Source of the DNA: Chloroflexota bacterium
GTDB taxonomy: Bacteria > Chloroflexota > FW602-bin22 > JACPRP01
Length of the DNA: 26,557 nt
Direction: 5' to 3'
Assembly: GCA_016210495.1 (NCBI GenBank)
Contig: JACQUC010000170.1
Coordinates: 1 to 26,557 of the forward strand
Part shown: positions 16,312-22,851 of the stretch, piece after piece
Position numbering within the stretch: position 1 is the stretch's first letter
Layout: every line of letters begins with the position of its first letter
Translations under genes and position numbers: made by a program
Notes under the pieces: model-generated
Database searches by the model: none
Told to the model about the DNA's origin: nothing
What the model saw: the letters and a program-made list of their open reading frames with translations, nothing else

Positions 16312-16833
16312 CTACCGGACCTCCACCCCCACCACGTACTTGTCCGGCACAAAACCGACGTTGCCACGAGGATCTTTTACGTTGCGCCAGACCAACCCTT
16401 CCGCTTCCACGTCGTCTCCCACAACTTCGAGTTGTGTATTGTCTGGCCAGGCGACGATGCGATCCCCCAGGCGCGGCGTGCGCCTCAAGTACACACCGTC
16501 GCCATCGGTGTTCGCTACCCTGACGACGGTGGGACGCGGCGGCGCCACCTCCTCCTGCTCGGGCGGCGTAGGCTCCTCCGAGGCAACCGTGATCTCCGTC
16601 TCGGTCGTGGTCGATAGCGTGGAAGCGATGTCTGCGGGCAGTGCGGCCTTTCCGCCGATCAGTCCGGTGATAGGATTGAAGGAGATGTTAGGCACAAGGA
16701 AGCTCGTGCCTGTGAACAGGACGGCGCCGATGGCCCCTAGCAGCAGCAAGGCAACCAGAAAGATCGCGCCGTTGCTTACGTCCCCAGGATCGTGGTTTGG
16801 GCTCGGCACAATCGGATTGAATCTAGCACTCAC
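16312..16833 (-). CDS. membrane-anchored SH3-domain protein
   Basis: A 173-residue protein: a short cytosolic N-terminus, one transmembrane helix (about residues 23-47), a Thr/Glu/Pro-rich linker (about 70-100), and a C-terminal bacterial SH3 (SH3_3-like) domain with VRVANTDGDGVYLRRTP and LVWRNVKDPRGNVGFVPDKY. Such domains bind peptidoglycan or glycans, so it is probably a wall-interacting membrane protein facing outward; no catalytic domain accompanies it. GTG 16833 has GGAG seven bases upstream. The transcript starts about 130 bases upstream and its leader carries a perfect hairpin. Monocistronic as far as can be seen. Confidence 0.8.
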   Translation of the reverse strand: MSARFNPIVPSPNHDPGDVSNGAIFLVALLLLGAIGAVLFTGTSFLVPNISFNPITGLIGGKAALPADIASTLSTTTETEITVASEEPTPPEQEEVAPPRPTVVRVANTDGDGVYLRRTPRLGDRIVAWPDNTQLEVVGDDVEAEGLVWRNVKDPRGNVGFVPDKYVVGVEVR

Positions 16834-16865
16834 AGAGGCACTCCAGATACTGACGAAACTGCGAA

Positions 16866-16886
16866 ACCGGAGGCATTACCTCCGGT
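16866..16886. promoter_or_regulatory. leader hairpin upstream of SH3 gene
   Basis: ACCGGAGG-CATTA-CCTCCGGT is a perfect 8-bp stem with a 5-base loop, located inside the predicted 5' leader of the SH3 gene, 33 bases before its start. One arm contains a GGAGG core that could pair with 16S rRNA if exposed. No T-run follows it, so it is a leader structure or a dispersed palindrome. Confidence 0.5.
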
Positions 16887-16968
16887 CTCCCCTGCCTCCA
16901 TCGTTCTGCACACGCTTGAGCAGAACTCACCTTTTCCCTATCGAGAAGCACTTTGGCCCTCGCTTATG

Positions 16969-16997
16969 ATTATACACCCGGCCCAGGTAGGGGTCAA
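16969..16997 (-). promoter_or_regulatory. promoter for SH3 gene (TTGACC-N17-TATAAT)
   Basis: On the minus strand TTGACC (16992-16997) and TATAAT (16969-16974) are separated by 17 bases, one mismatch from consensus. It lies just past the end of the YoeB toxin gene and drives the SH3 gene. Confidence 0.75.
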
Positions 16998-17002
16998 TTT
17001 CC

Positions 17003-17323
17003 TCAATAATGGTACCTGGCCTGTAGAAAATCGATCCGATCCTCGGTGACCAGGTACACTATGCGGTGCTCCTGGGTCAGGCGTCGCGACCACGTCCCAG
17101 GCGCGAGGTACTTTAACGGTTCGGGCTTGCCGATGCCGCGAAAAGGGTCGCGCAGGATCGCCTCGATGATATCTAGGGCACGAAGTGCGACGCGTCGATC
17201 TGTCTCTACCCAATGGCGCAGGTCCTCGCGAAACTCTGGATGAAAAACCGCCTCCCTCTCGTGTCGAGTGACATCACCGGCCTCACCCTGATGGCGCCCG
17301 CGATCTTTACTCCCCCTCGCCAA
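17003..17323 (-). CDS. yoeB: YoeB-type toxin (mRNA interferase)
   Basis: The C-terminal 80 residues match the Txe/YoeB family over its whole length: HPEFREDLRHWVETDRR, GIGKPEPLKYL, TWSRRLTQEHRIVYLV and the terminal ARYHY. The Glu, Arg and His needed for ribosome-dependent mRNA cleavage are all present. No usual start codon lies near the family's normal N-terminus: the in-frame codon before TRHERE is GTC, and the nearby ATG is in another frame. The best in-frame start is TTG 17323, with GGGAG seven bases upstream and a 17-base overlap with yefM; it adds about 25 residues. A small frameshift near 17280 is the alternative. It follows yefM in one operon and would be neutralised by it. Confidence 0.85.
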   Translation of the reverse strand: MARGSKDRGRHQGEAGDVTRHEREAVFHPEFREDLRHWVETDRRVALRALDIIEAILRDPFRGIGKPEPLKYLAPGTWSRRLTQEHRIVYLVTEDRIDFLQARYHY

Positions 17324-17594
17324 TCCCCAACTCCCGGCGCAGCTCCTGCACACTCTGGGGTTTCTCGGTGCGCTTCAAGGCTCGATTTAGAGCCCTCAAG
17401 AGACGGACGGCGTTTTCTGGCGAGCGCAGCAAATGTGCCGTTTCTTGTAAGCTGGAGAGCTCATCCGCGGCAATGAGGGCAACACGTGCTGTACCACGCC
17501 GCGTGATTATCACTGTTTCCCGATCTGCTGTCACGCGATCGCAAAGTTTCGCAAGCTTGGCTCGTGCCTCGGTGTAGCTGGTATGGATAGTCAT
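17307..17594 (-). CDS. yefM: YefM-type antitoxin
   Basis: A 95-residue Phd/YefM-family antitoxin: N-terminal DNA-binding domain with SYTEARAKLAKLCDRV and the typical VIITRRGTARVALIAADELSSLQET, then a basic, flexible C-terminus (LNRALKRTEKPQSVQEL) that would wrap the toxin. ATG 17594 is preceded by AAGGTGG five bases upstream; a GTG nine bases earlier is less likely. The family both blocks YoeB and represses its own promoter. A TGTACA-containing palindrome over the -10 element upstream fits this. A REP palindrome lies in the leader between promoter and start. Confidence 0.92.
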   Translation of the reverse strand: MTIHTSYTEARAKLAKLCDRVTADRETVIITRRGTARVALIAADELSSLQETAHLLRSPENAVRLLRALNRALKRTEKPQSVQELRRELGIGEGE

Positions 17595-17631
17595 AACGGC
17601 CACCTTCGGGGTTGAGATATTGTATCAGACG

Positions 17632-17654
17632 TAGGGGCGAGGTCTCCTCGCCCT
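17632..17654. repeat. REP-like palindrome (GGGCGAGG type)
   Basis: TAGGGGCGAGGTCTCCTCGC followed by CCT. Arms GGGCGAGG / CCTCGCCC are perfect, with a TCT loop; identical to 26398-26420. It is inside the predicted 5' leader of yefM-yoeB. A tail TGAGCCAAATCCCGCTTTTG at 17674-17693 recurs near the copy at 24459. Confidence 0.8.
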
Positions 17655-17706
17655 GGCGCGGGGCGGCTCGCTCTGAGCCAAATCCCGCTTTTGCGACAAG
17701 CGTTCC

Positions 17707-17724
17707 GTACAGTATTACTGTACA
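17707..17724. promoter_or_regulatory. putative YefM operator (GTACAGT-ATT-ACTGTACA)
   Basis: A perfect 7-bp inverted repeat (GTACAGT / ACTGTAC, 3-base spacer) that includes TGTACA at 17719-17724. The E. coli YefM-YoeB complex is known to bind palindromes with a TGTACA core. It overlaps the -10 hexamer of the minus-strand promoter, so binding would block RNA polymerase. Confidence 0.65.
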
Positions 17725-17745
17725 ACAAGCCGCGACAGGTGTCAA
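17717..17745 (-). promoter_or_regulatory. promoter for yefM-yoeB (TTGACA-N17-TACAGT)
   Basis: On the minus strand TTGACA (17740-17745) is a perfect -35, 17 bases from TACAGT (17717-17722). The -35 begins one base after the stop codon of the WecG-type gene. Predicted start near 17710 gives a leader of about 115 bases that includes the REP element. Confidence 0.7.
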
Positions 17746-17746
17746 G

Positions 17747-18523
17747 CTACTCCCTTTGGCGATAGGTTCCCACGCACCCTGCTAGGCGCCGACGCAGCAC
17801 TAGCCACAGGAACTGAGGAATGGTCAGTTGGCGCCGCCAGCGCCAGGGCTGGCGCGCCAGGCGGTACAGCCAGTCAAAGCCTGCCTGCCGCAGCCAGCGG
17901 GGCGCACGGGGTGTGCGCCCGGAAATGAAGTCGAAAACGCCTCCCACGCCCATCGCCAGGCGTACGTCCAGGTGAGACAGGTTGCGTGCAATCCACTTCT
18001 CCTGGGCTGGGGCGCCATAGGCGACCAGTAGAATATCCACGGGCGCCGCTGCAAGAAGCTTGTCTCTGATCCGCTGCTCCTCCGACAATGCGGGGCTGCC
18101 AGCGTACGTGCCGGCAACGCGGAGCCCGGGGTAACGCTCGTGCAATTTGCGCGCAGCCGTTGCGGCTATCCCCTCGGCGCCGCCGAGGAGGTAGAGCGAA
18201 TAACCTTCATTTGCCGCCAAACCGGCCAGTCCATAGGCTAGGTCCGTGCCCGTCACCTGCTCCCGCAGCGGGCACCCGAGCATGCGTGATGCCCAGAGCA
18301 GGCTGTGGCCGTCGGGGATGGAGAGCCTTGAGCAGTTGATGATCTCGCGAAAGGCGTGGTCGCGCTGGGCGAACACTACGAACTCGGCGTTGGGCGTGAC
18401 CACCTGGTGGCGACTGCCGGAGCGTACCGCCTGCCGGCAGATGCTGATAGCCTCGTCATAGGTCACGTCGTCGACCCGCGCGCCGAGAATGTCGACGTTC
18501 CTGGGAGGCGAAACAAAGTTCAC
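17747..18523 (-). CDS. WecG/TagA/CpsF-family glycosyltransferase
   Basis: A 258-residue GT26 enzyme of the type that adds N-acetylmannosamine or a related sugar to an undecaprenyl-linked acceptor on the cytosolic face of the membrane. Family signatures: VVTPNAEFVV, LSIPDGHSLLWAS, VTGTDLAYGL, LYLLGGAEGIA, LVAYGAPAQEKWI and MGVGGVFDFISGRTPRAP. The C-terminal basic/aromatic region (WLYRLARQPWRWRR) fits membrane contact. The open frame runs much further upstream, but that part overlaps the aminotransferase gene out of frame and is not real; GTG 18523 overlaps the aminotransferase stop as GTGA. It is the last gene of the NusG-paralog operon and works with the aminotransferase on a surface sugar. 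Confidence 0.9.
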   Translation of the reverse strand: MNFVSPPRNVDILGARVDDVTYDEAISICRQAVRSGSRHQVVTPNAEFVVFAQRDHAFREIINCSRLSIPDGHSLLWASRMLGCPLREQVTGTDLAYGLAGLAANEGYSLYLLGGAEGIAATAARKLHERYPGLRVAGTYAGSPALSEEQRIRDKLLAAAPVDILLVAYGAPAQEKWIARNLSHLDVRLAMGVGGVFDFISGRTPRAPRWLRQAGFDWLYRLARQPWRWRRQLTIPQFLWLVLRRRLAGCVGTYRQRE

Positions 18524-19641
18524 GAGCGGATGCTGCTGCCCACGGCCGCCGCGAGACGCTCGCAGGCAAAGTCGATTTCGCCATCGTTCATCTTGCCGTG
18601 AAACGGCAGCGCCAGCACCCCACGGGCGACCGCCTCGGTTATCGGGAAATCGCCCTCCGCAAAGCCAAACATATCCCGATAGAAGGGTTGCAGGTGAATC
18701 GGCGTGAAATAAGGGCGGGTAGGAACGCCTTCGGTGGCAAGCTTGGCCATTACGGCGTCGCGGTCGACGTTGGGCAGCAATTGCACCACGTAGACGAACC
18801 AGCTCATTCGTGTCGTACGGGGTGATATGAAGGGCACCCGCACACCCTCGACATCGCGGAGCCGCTCGTTGTAGGCCTGGGCTACGCGGTCCCGTTTCTC
18901 GAGCAGTTCCTCCAACCTTTCCAGTTGCGTTACGCCCAGCGCCGCGCTCAACTCGTCCAGTCTGTAGTTGTAGCCAAGCCGAACGTGCGAGAGCCACGTA
19001 CCCGCGTGGTCACGTCCTTGGTTGCGTAGACTGCGCACCAGCTCGTCTGCTTTGTCGTCGTCGGTGACGACCACGGCGCCCTCTCCCGTCGTGGCCTGCT
19101 TGTTGGGGTAAAAGGAGAAAACGGCGTAATCGCCGAAGGCACCGGCCTTGCGACCGTCGGTCTCGGCTCCGAGCGCCTCGCACGCATCCTCGATGACCTT
19201 GAGGCCGTGCCGCTCGGCGATCTCCATCAGCTCAGGCATGAAGCACGGTTGCCCAAAGACGTGCACGGGGAGTATCGCCTTCGTGCGCGGGCCTATGTTC
19301 TCTTGTACGCGAGCTGGATCCATGTTGAGCGTGTTGGGATCGATATCCACGAACGCCGGTCGCGCACGCTCGTAGAGGATACAGTTCGCGGACGCGACAA
19401 AGCTGAAGGGCGTTGTGATGACCTCGTCGCCCTCCTCGATACCGGCTGCCTTCATACAAAGATGTAACCCGCACGTGCCGTTGGCTACAGCCACGCCGTG
19501 CCGCCGACCAGTATACTGAGCAATCATATGCTCGAAGCGCTCGATGAAGGGGCCGATGCTCAGCGTTGGCGAATTGAGCACCTGGAGGACGAGCTCGCGC
19601 TCGCGGTCGGTGATGTCGGGTGCGGAAAGACTTAGTTGCAT
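18520..19641 (-). CDS. DegT/DnrJ/EryC1-family sugar aminotransferase
   Basis: A 373-residue PLP enzyme that would aminate a nucleotide-linked keto-sugar. The PLP lysine is Lys181 in FSFYPNKQATTGEGA; other signatures are VANGTCGLHLCMKA, TPFSFVASANCILYERARP (cofactor phosphate and sugar binding), VIEDACEALGAE (cofactor Asp) and GYNYRLDELSAALG. The start at ATG 19641 follows GGGAGGAG. It sits between the NusG paralog and the WecG-type transferase with a GTGA overlap to the latter. Its product is plausibly an amino sugar used by that transferase; the enzymes making the keto-sugar are not in the window. Confidence 0.92.
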   Translation of the reverse strand: MQLSLSAPDITDRERELVLQVLNSPTLSIGPFIERFEHMIAQYTGRRHGVAVANGTCGLHLCMKAAGIEEGDEVITTPFSFVASANCILYERARPAFVDIDPNTLNMDPARVQENIGPRTKAILPVHVFGQPCFMPELMEIAERHGLKVIEDACEALGAETDGRKAGAFGDYAVFSFYPNKQATTGEGAVVVTDDDKADELVRSLRNQGRDHAGTWLSHVRLGYNYRLDELSAALGVTQLERLEELLEKRDRVAQAYNERLRDVEGVRVPFISPRTTRMSWFVYVVQLLPNVDRDAVMAKLATEGVPTRPYFTPIHLQPFYRDMFGFAEGDFPITEAVARGVLALPFHGKMNDGEIDFACERLAAAVGSSIRS

Positions 19642-19692
19642 TGCTCCTCCCAAGAGCCACGCCTGTGCCGTTCTTTTTGCTATTCTTGGCGA

Positions 19693-20220
19693 CTAGGCAC
19701 GGACCTTCACAAGGTGATGGGCGCCAACCTGCACGCGCGTGAGCCGCCCGAGTATTTGTAGGAGAACCAGACACCGCCCCTGGGATGTGAGTGCCCGGTG
19801 GAAAATCGCCTCCACATCGCGGAAAGGCCCTGAAGTGACCATCACTCTATCGCCTGGAGCGAACCTGGCCGCAGGACCAAGGCTATTCTCCTTATCCAAC
19901 CGGTGCTTGATGCCGTCGATCAGATCCTCCGGCAGAGGTATGGGGGCTCCTTCGTTGTTGAGGATGTAGCTGACCCCGGGGGCGGAACGACTGCGAAGGT
20001 ACTCGTTCGTTTTGCAGTCAATCCTGAGGAAGAGATAACCTGGAAAAAGCGGTTCGAGGGCGCGGCGCTTCAGCAGGGGAAGGTACACGTTGATCTGTCG
20101 TCCATCGAGCACACTAGCCACCTGACGCTCTGCCCTGGGCTTCGTCTTAGCAACGTACCACTGGGGATTGTAGCCCCTCCCCACGACGAAATCGGCAACC
20201 GCCGCATAGGCTCTGTCCAC
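19693..20220 (-). CDS. NusG paralog (RfaH/LoaP/UpxY-type antiterminator)
   Basis: A 175-residue protein with an N-terminal NGN domain (WYVAKTKPRAERQV near 21-34, then VYLPLLKRR and LFPGYLFLRID) and a C-terminal KOW domain (FAPGDRVMVTSGPFRDVEAIFHR). Core NusG is normally next to secE and rplK; here it heads an operon of surface-sugar genes, the usual place for specialised NusG paralogs that let RNA polymerase read through terminators in their own operon. The GTG at 20220 has GGGAGG five bases upstream. Promoter TTGCAC-N17-TATAAT lies about 50 bases upstream, so the leader is short. Its target element is not evident. Confidence 0.88.
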   Translation of the reverse strand: MDRAYAAVADFVVGRGYNPQWYVAKTKPRAERQVASVLDGRQINVYLPLLKRRALEPLFPGYLFLRIDCKTNEYLRSRSAPGVSYILNNEGAPIPLPEDLIDGIKHRLDKENSLGPAARFAPGDRVMVTSGPFRDVEAIFHRALTSQGRCLVLLQILGRLTRVQVGAHHLVKVRA

Positions 20221-20267
20221 TACCGCCTCCCACTCCCAATATGTCCTTCCCCAAACGGATTGCCCGC

Positions 20268-20296
20268 ATTATACCAAAAGGATCAGAAAGGTGCAA
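20268..20296 (-). promoter_or_regulatory. promoter for NusG-paralog operon (TTGCAC-N17-TATAAT)
   Basis: Minus-strand TTGCAC (20291-20296) and a perfect TATAAT (20268-20273) with a 17-base spacer. Predicted start near 20261, about 40 bases before the GTG. Confidence 0.75.
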
Positions 20297-20358
20297 GTTT
20301 GTAAGGCAAAAGACGCCAAGTTGACATAACTCCTGCGTGTATGACGCCTGCCCGACAC

Positions 20359-20387
20359 TTGATCCGGCCTGGCGGGCGTGCTATCAT
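20359..20387 (+). promoter_or_regulatory. promoter for rsfS (TTGATC-N17-TATCAT)
   Basis: TTGATC (20359-20364) and TATCAT (20382-20387) with a 17-base spacer. Predicted start near 20394, just before the AAAGGGGGT ribosome site, so the leader is very short. A TTGACA at 20321 has no -10 at a suitable distance. Confidence 0.6.
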
Positions 20388-20410
20388 TATGAATAAAGGG
20401 GGTAAGAGCT

Positions 20411-20758
20411 CTGGAGTCCACCGATCTAGCGCGCAAAGTAGCCGAGATTGCGGCCGACAAGAAGGCGTCTGACATCGTCTTGCTAGACATCGGGCGCCTG
20501 ACCACTATTGCCGACTACTTCGTGATCTGCAACGGGAATAGCGAACGGCAGTTGAAGGCGATCACCGACGACGTTCTGGAGAAGCTAAAGAAAGACGACG
20601 GCATTGCTCCATTGCACATCGAGGGGACGGAGGGCTCAGGCTGGATTCTCCTTGACTACGGTAGCGTCATCGTCCACGTCTTCACGCCGACCGAGCGGCA
20701 ATACTACAAGCTGGAAAGCATCTGGAGCGAAGCGCCCGTGGTCCTGCGCATTCTTTAG
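20411..20758 (+). CDS. rsfS: ribosome silencing factor
   Basis: RsfS (YbeB/Iojap family) binds ribosomal protein uL14 and blocks subunit joining, lowering translation when nutrients are scarce. The protein shows DIVLLDIGRLTTIADYFVIC, GNSERQLKAITDDVLEKL, IEGTEGSGWILLDYG and VIVHVFTPTERQYYKLESIW, full length for the family. An ATG/GTG/TTG-only reading would start at TTG 20480 and cut off the first helix. In-frame coding-like sequence reaches back to a stop at 20390, and the only plausible start is CTG 20411, with AAAGGGGGT eight bases upstream (115 residues). nadD, a common neighbour, is absent. It is convergent with the BadF-type gene, with only five bases between stops. Confidence 0.88.
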   Translation: MESTDLARKVAEIAADKKASDIVLLDIGRLTTIADYFVICNGNSERQLKAITDDVLEKLKKDDGIAPLHIEGTEGSGWILLDYGSVIVHVFTPTERQYYKLESIWSEAPVVLRIL

Positions 20759-20763
20759 ACCGA

Positions 20764-21717
20764 TCAGATATCCCACTTGTCGCATCGCCCGCCCCATCGA
20801 GCGATGGGTCTGTTGTCCACCTTTATTTGCACGATCTCGCAGATATTGGAGCAGCCTTTGCACTCGAAAGAAGAGGTGGAGTACTGCACATCGCTAACGC
20901 CGAAGCCCTTGAACTTGGACCTGTGTCCGTTGCTGCCCATCGTCTCGCTCGCCAGCAAAGCGGCCCCGATGGCGCCAATGAGTTGGTGATGGGGCGGCAC
21001 CCGGACCTCGGTTTTCAGCGATGATTCGAATGCCCGCACGATACCCGCGTTGGCGGCCACCCCGCCTTGGAAAACCACTGGCGCCAGTATCTCTTTGCCT
21101 AGCCCCAGGTTGTTCAAGTAGTTCCTGGCCAGCGCCTCGCACAAACCGTATAAAATGTCTTCGACCCGATGGCCCATCTGCTGCTTGTGAATCATATCCG
21201 ATTCGGCGAACACGGTGCAGCGACCGGCAATACGCACCGGACCCTTCGACTCGAGGGCTAACTGGCCGAATTCTTCGATCCTGATGTTTAGTCGCGAGGC
21301 CTGCTGGTCCAGGAAGGCCCCGGTCCCTGCGGCGCAAACGGTATTCATCGCAAAGTCGACGACGATGCCATCGCGCAACAGAATGATCTTGGAATCCTGC
21401 CCCCCTATTTCGAGGATGGTCTGAACCTCAGGAACATAGTGCAATGCTCCCACGGCGTGGGCAGTGATTTCGTTCTTGACTATGTCGGCCCCGACGATGA
21501 CGCTGGTCAGGTATCGTGCACTGCCTGTTGTGCCCACGCCTGCCATTTCGATGTTTGCGGGGAGTTGGGTAGATATCTCCCGTAATCCTTGCTGGATCAC
21601 GCCGATGGGCTTGCCCTGCGTGCGTGTACATTGGCTCGCGATAAGCTCGAGGTTCTGGTCCAACACCGCGAATTTGGTTGTGACCGAACCGACGTCGATG
21701 CCCAGATAGGTGCGCAT
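20764..21717 (-). CDS. BadF/HgdC-type ATPase (dehydratase activase-like)
   Basis: A 317-residue protein of the BcrAD_BadFG/ASKHA family. In 2-hydroxyacyl-CoA dehydratases and benzoyl-CoA reductases such ATPases (archerases) carry a [4Fe-4S] cluster between two subunits and push an electron at low potential into a partner. Nucleotide-site blocks are GIDVGSVTTKFAVLD near 6-20 and LEIGGQDSK near 102-110. The two cluster cysteines are Cys128 (NTVCAAGTGAFLDQQA) and Cys167 (AGRCTVFAESDMIH), at the places expected from HgdC. A 50-residue tail holds ECKGCSNIC and a later GGRC, an extra Cys cluster absent from HgdC (about 260 residues) but like the linker in large fused activases. ATG 21717 follows GGGAGGG. 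Last gene of a four-gene operon, behind the DUF2229 protein. Confidence 0.88.
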   Translation of the reverse strand: MRTYLGIDVGSVTTKFAVLDQNLELIASQCTRTQGKPIGVIQQGLREISTQLPANIEMAGVGTTGSARYLTSVIVGADIVKNEITAHAVGALHYVPEVQTILEIGGQDSKIILLRDGIVVDFAMNTVCAAGTGAFLDQQASRLNIRIEEFGQLALESKGPVRIAGRCTVFAESDMIHKQQMGHRVEDILYGLCEALARNYLNNLGLGKEILAPVVFQGGVAANAGIVRAFESSLKTEVRVPPHHQLIGAIGAALLASETMGSNGHRSKFKGFGVSDVQYSTSSFECKGCSNICEIVQIKVDNRPIARWGGRCDKWDI

Positions 21718-21819
21718 AGACCCTCCCGACGGTGCTTCCGCCTGCTGTCAGATCCTGGAGATTCATAGATAGCGATTTCGGCCAAAGGGTTCAGGTATCC
21801 TATCCCCCGGCCCCTAATT

Positions 21820-22851
21820 CTATGCCCTCGACGCCCTTTTGGCAAGCCTCGGCACCCTTGCCCTGCGTTGCAGCATATCGACGAAGGCCTCCATCCGCGT
21901 AACCAGCCCGGCCTCGCCCGTGTGCTCGTCCAATGTTATGACCATCATTGGCTTGTTGCCGCGCTCCTTGGCAGCCCGTTGGATGACGTCGATCATCAGC
22001 GAGTCCGGCCCACAGCCGAAACATACGACGCAAATGATACCGTCTACATCGGTGTCAAGGTAATACCCGGCGGCTCCCACTACCTCGTCTTCGTATGTCC
22101 AGTACGGCTTGCCAACCAGCTTGGCCGTGCCCGCGTCCAGCGCACCCTCCGGCGCGATCTCCGCGGTGACGATCCTCGCGCCTAGCGATTTCAGCCTCTT
22201 GAGCATGTTGTGGTTGATGTAGTTGTCATAGATGTTGTACGGGTGGCCGACCACGGCTACGGTGACCCTCTGTCCATCCGCACGCCGCTGTCCGCCTTCG
22301 TCACAGACTCCCTCCTCCACCACGCCGCTGGCCAACACGACGATTGCTTCAGGGGGCGTAAGCCTTTGGGCGCTCATTGTGCGCTGATATTCCCGTTCCA
22401 CCGCCAGTGCACGCTCGTAGGCCCTGTTGATCCTAAATGGATTTCGTGTGAAGTGCCTGCCGAGCCAGTGGATTTGCTCGCGAACATTCTTCTGGCCCTT
22501 GTTGACGTCGATTTCTATGTCGAGAATTGGGGGTGACTCCTTGACCGTAACGCGGACGAGGTCGGGCAGACCCAGGAACTTGGAGCAGTTATAAACCTGT
22601 GGCTCCAAACTGCGAATGCTGGGGATGAAGACGAAATCGACCTTATCGGCGATGCCGATTACGTGTCCGCAGAAGACCTTCGTCGGCAGGCAGGTCTCTG
22701 CTACCACCCTGGCCGAACCGGCTGCCAGAGCCGACTTGGTAGTCTCCTCGGAAGTGATTACCTCTGCCCCCAGTTCCTCGAAAAACGCCTTCCACATTGG
22801 GTAATATTGGTAGTACAGGAGAGCGCGTGGAATCGCCACCTTGCCTGTCAA
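21820..22851 (-). CDS. stand-alone DUF2229 protein (CoA-dehydratase activase-related)
   Basis: A 343-residue protein matching DUF2229 (PF09989): IPRALLYYQYYPMWKAFFEELG at the N-terminus (residues 7-28), AETCLPTKVFCGHV near 51-64, NCSKFLGLPD near 88-97 and CVVCFGCGPDS near 274-284. The cysteines at 54, 61, 89, 274, 277 and 280 are suited to binding an Fe-S cluster. In most genomes I know, this domain is fused behind one or two BcrAD/BadFG ATPase domains; here it is separate and is followed by a lone ATPase gene. It starts at a TTG that overlaps the M20 gene's stop (TTGA); a GTG at 22839 is possible. Likely function: electron-accepting Fe-S partner of the ATPase, substrate unknown. HgdA/HgdB-type dehydratase subunits are not present in the window. 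Confidence 0.82.
   Translation of the reverse strand: MTGKVAIPRALLYYQYYPMWKAFFEELGAEVITSEETTKSALAAGSARVVAETCLPTKVFCGHVIGIADKVDFVFIPSIRSLEPQVYNCSKFLGLPDLVRVTVKESPPILDIEIDVNKGQKNVREQIHWLGRHFTRNPFRINRAYERALAVEREYQRTMSAQRLTPPEAIVVLASGVVEEGVCDEGGQRRADGQRVTVAVVGHPYNIYDNYINHNMLKRLKSLGARIVTAEIAPEGALDAGTAKLVGKPYWTYEDEVVGAAGYYLDTDVDGIICVVCFGCGPDSLMIDVIQRAAKERGNKPMMVITLDEHTGEAGLVTRMEAFVDMLQRRARVPRLAKRASRA

Noticed and set aside
18524..18997. Long N-terminal extension of the WecG-type frame
   Set aside because: Overlaps the aminotransferase gene out of frame and is low-complexity Arg/Gly-rich; the GTGA overlap gives a full-length enzyme.
20321..20345. TTGACA upstream of rsfS as a promoter
   Set aside because: The nearest -10-like hexamer (TATGAC) is only 13 bases away; TTGATC-N17-TATCAT is better.
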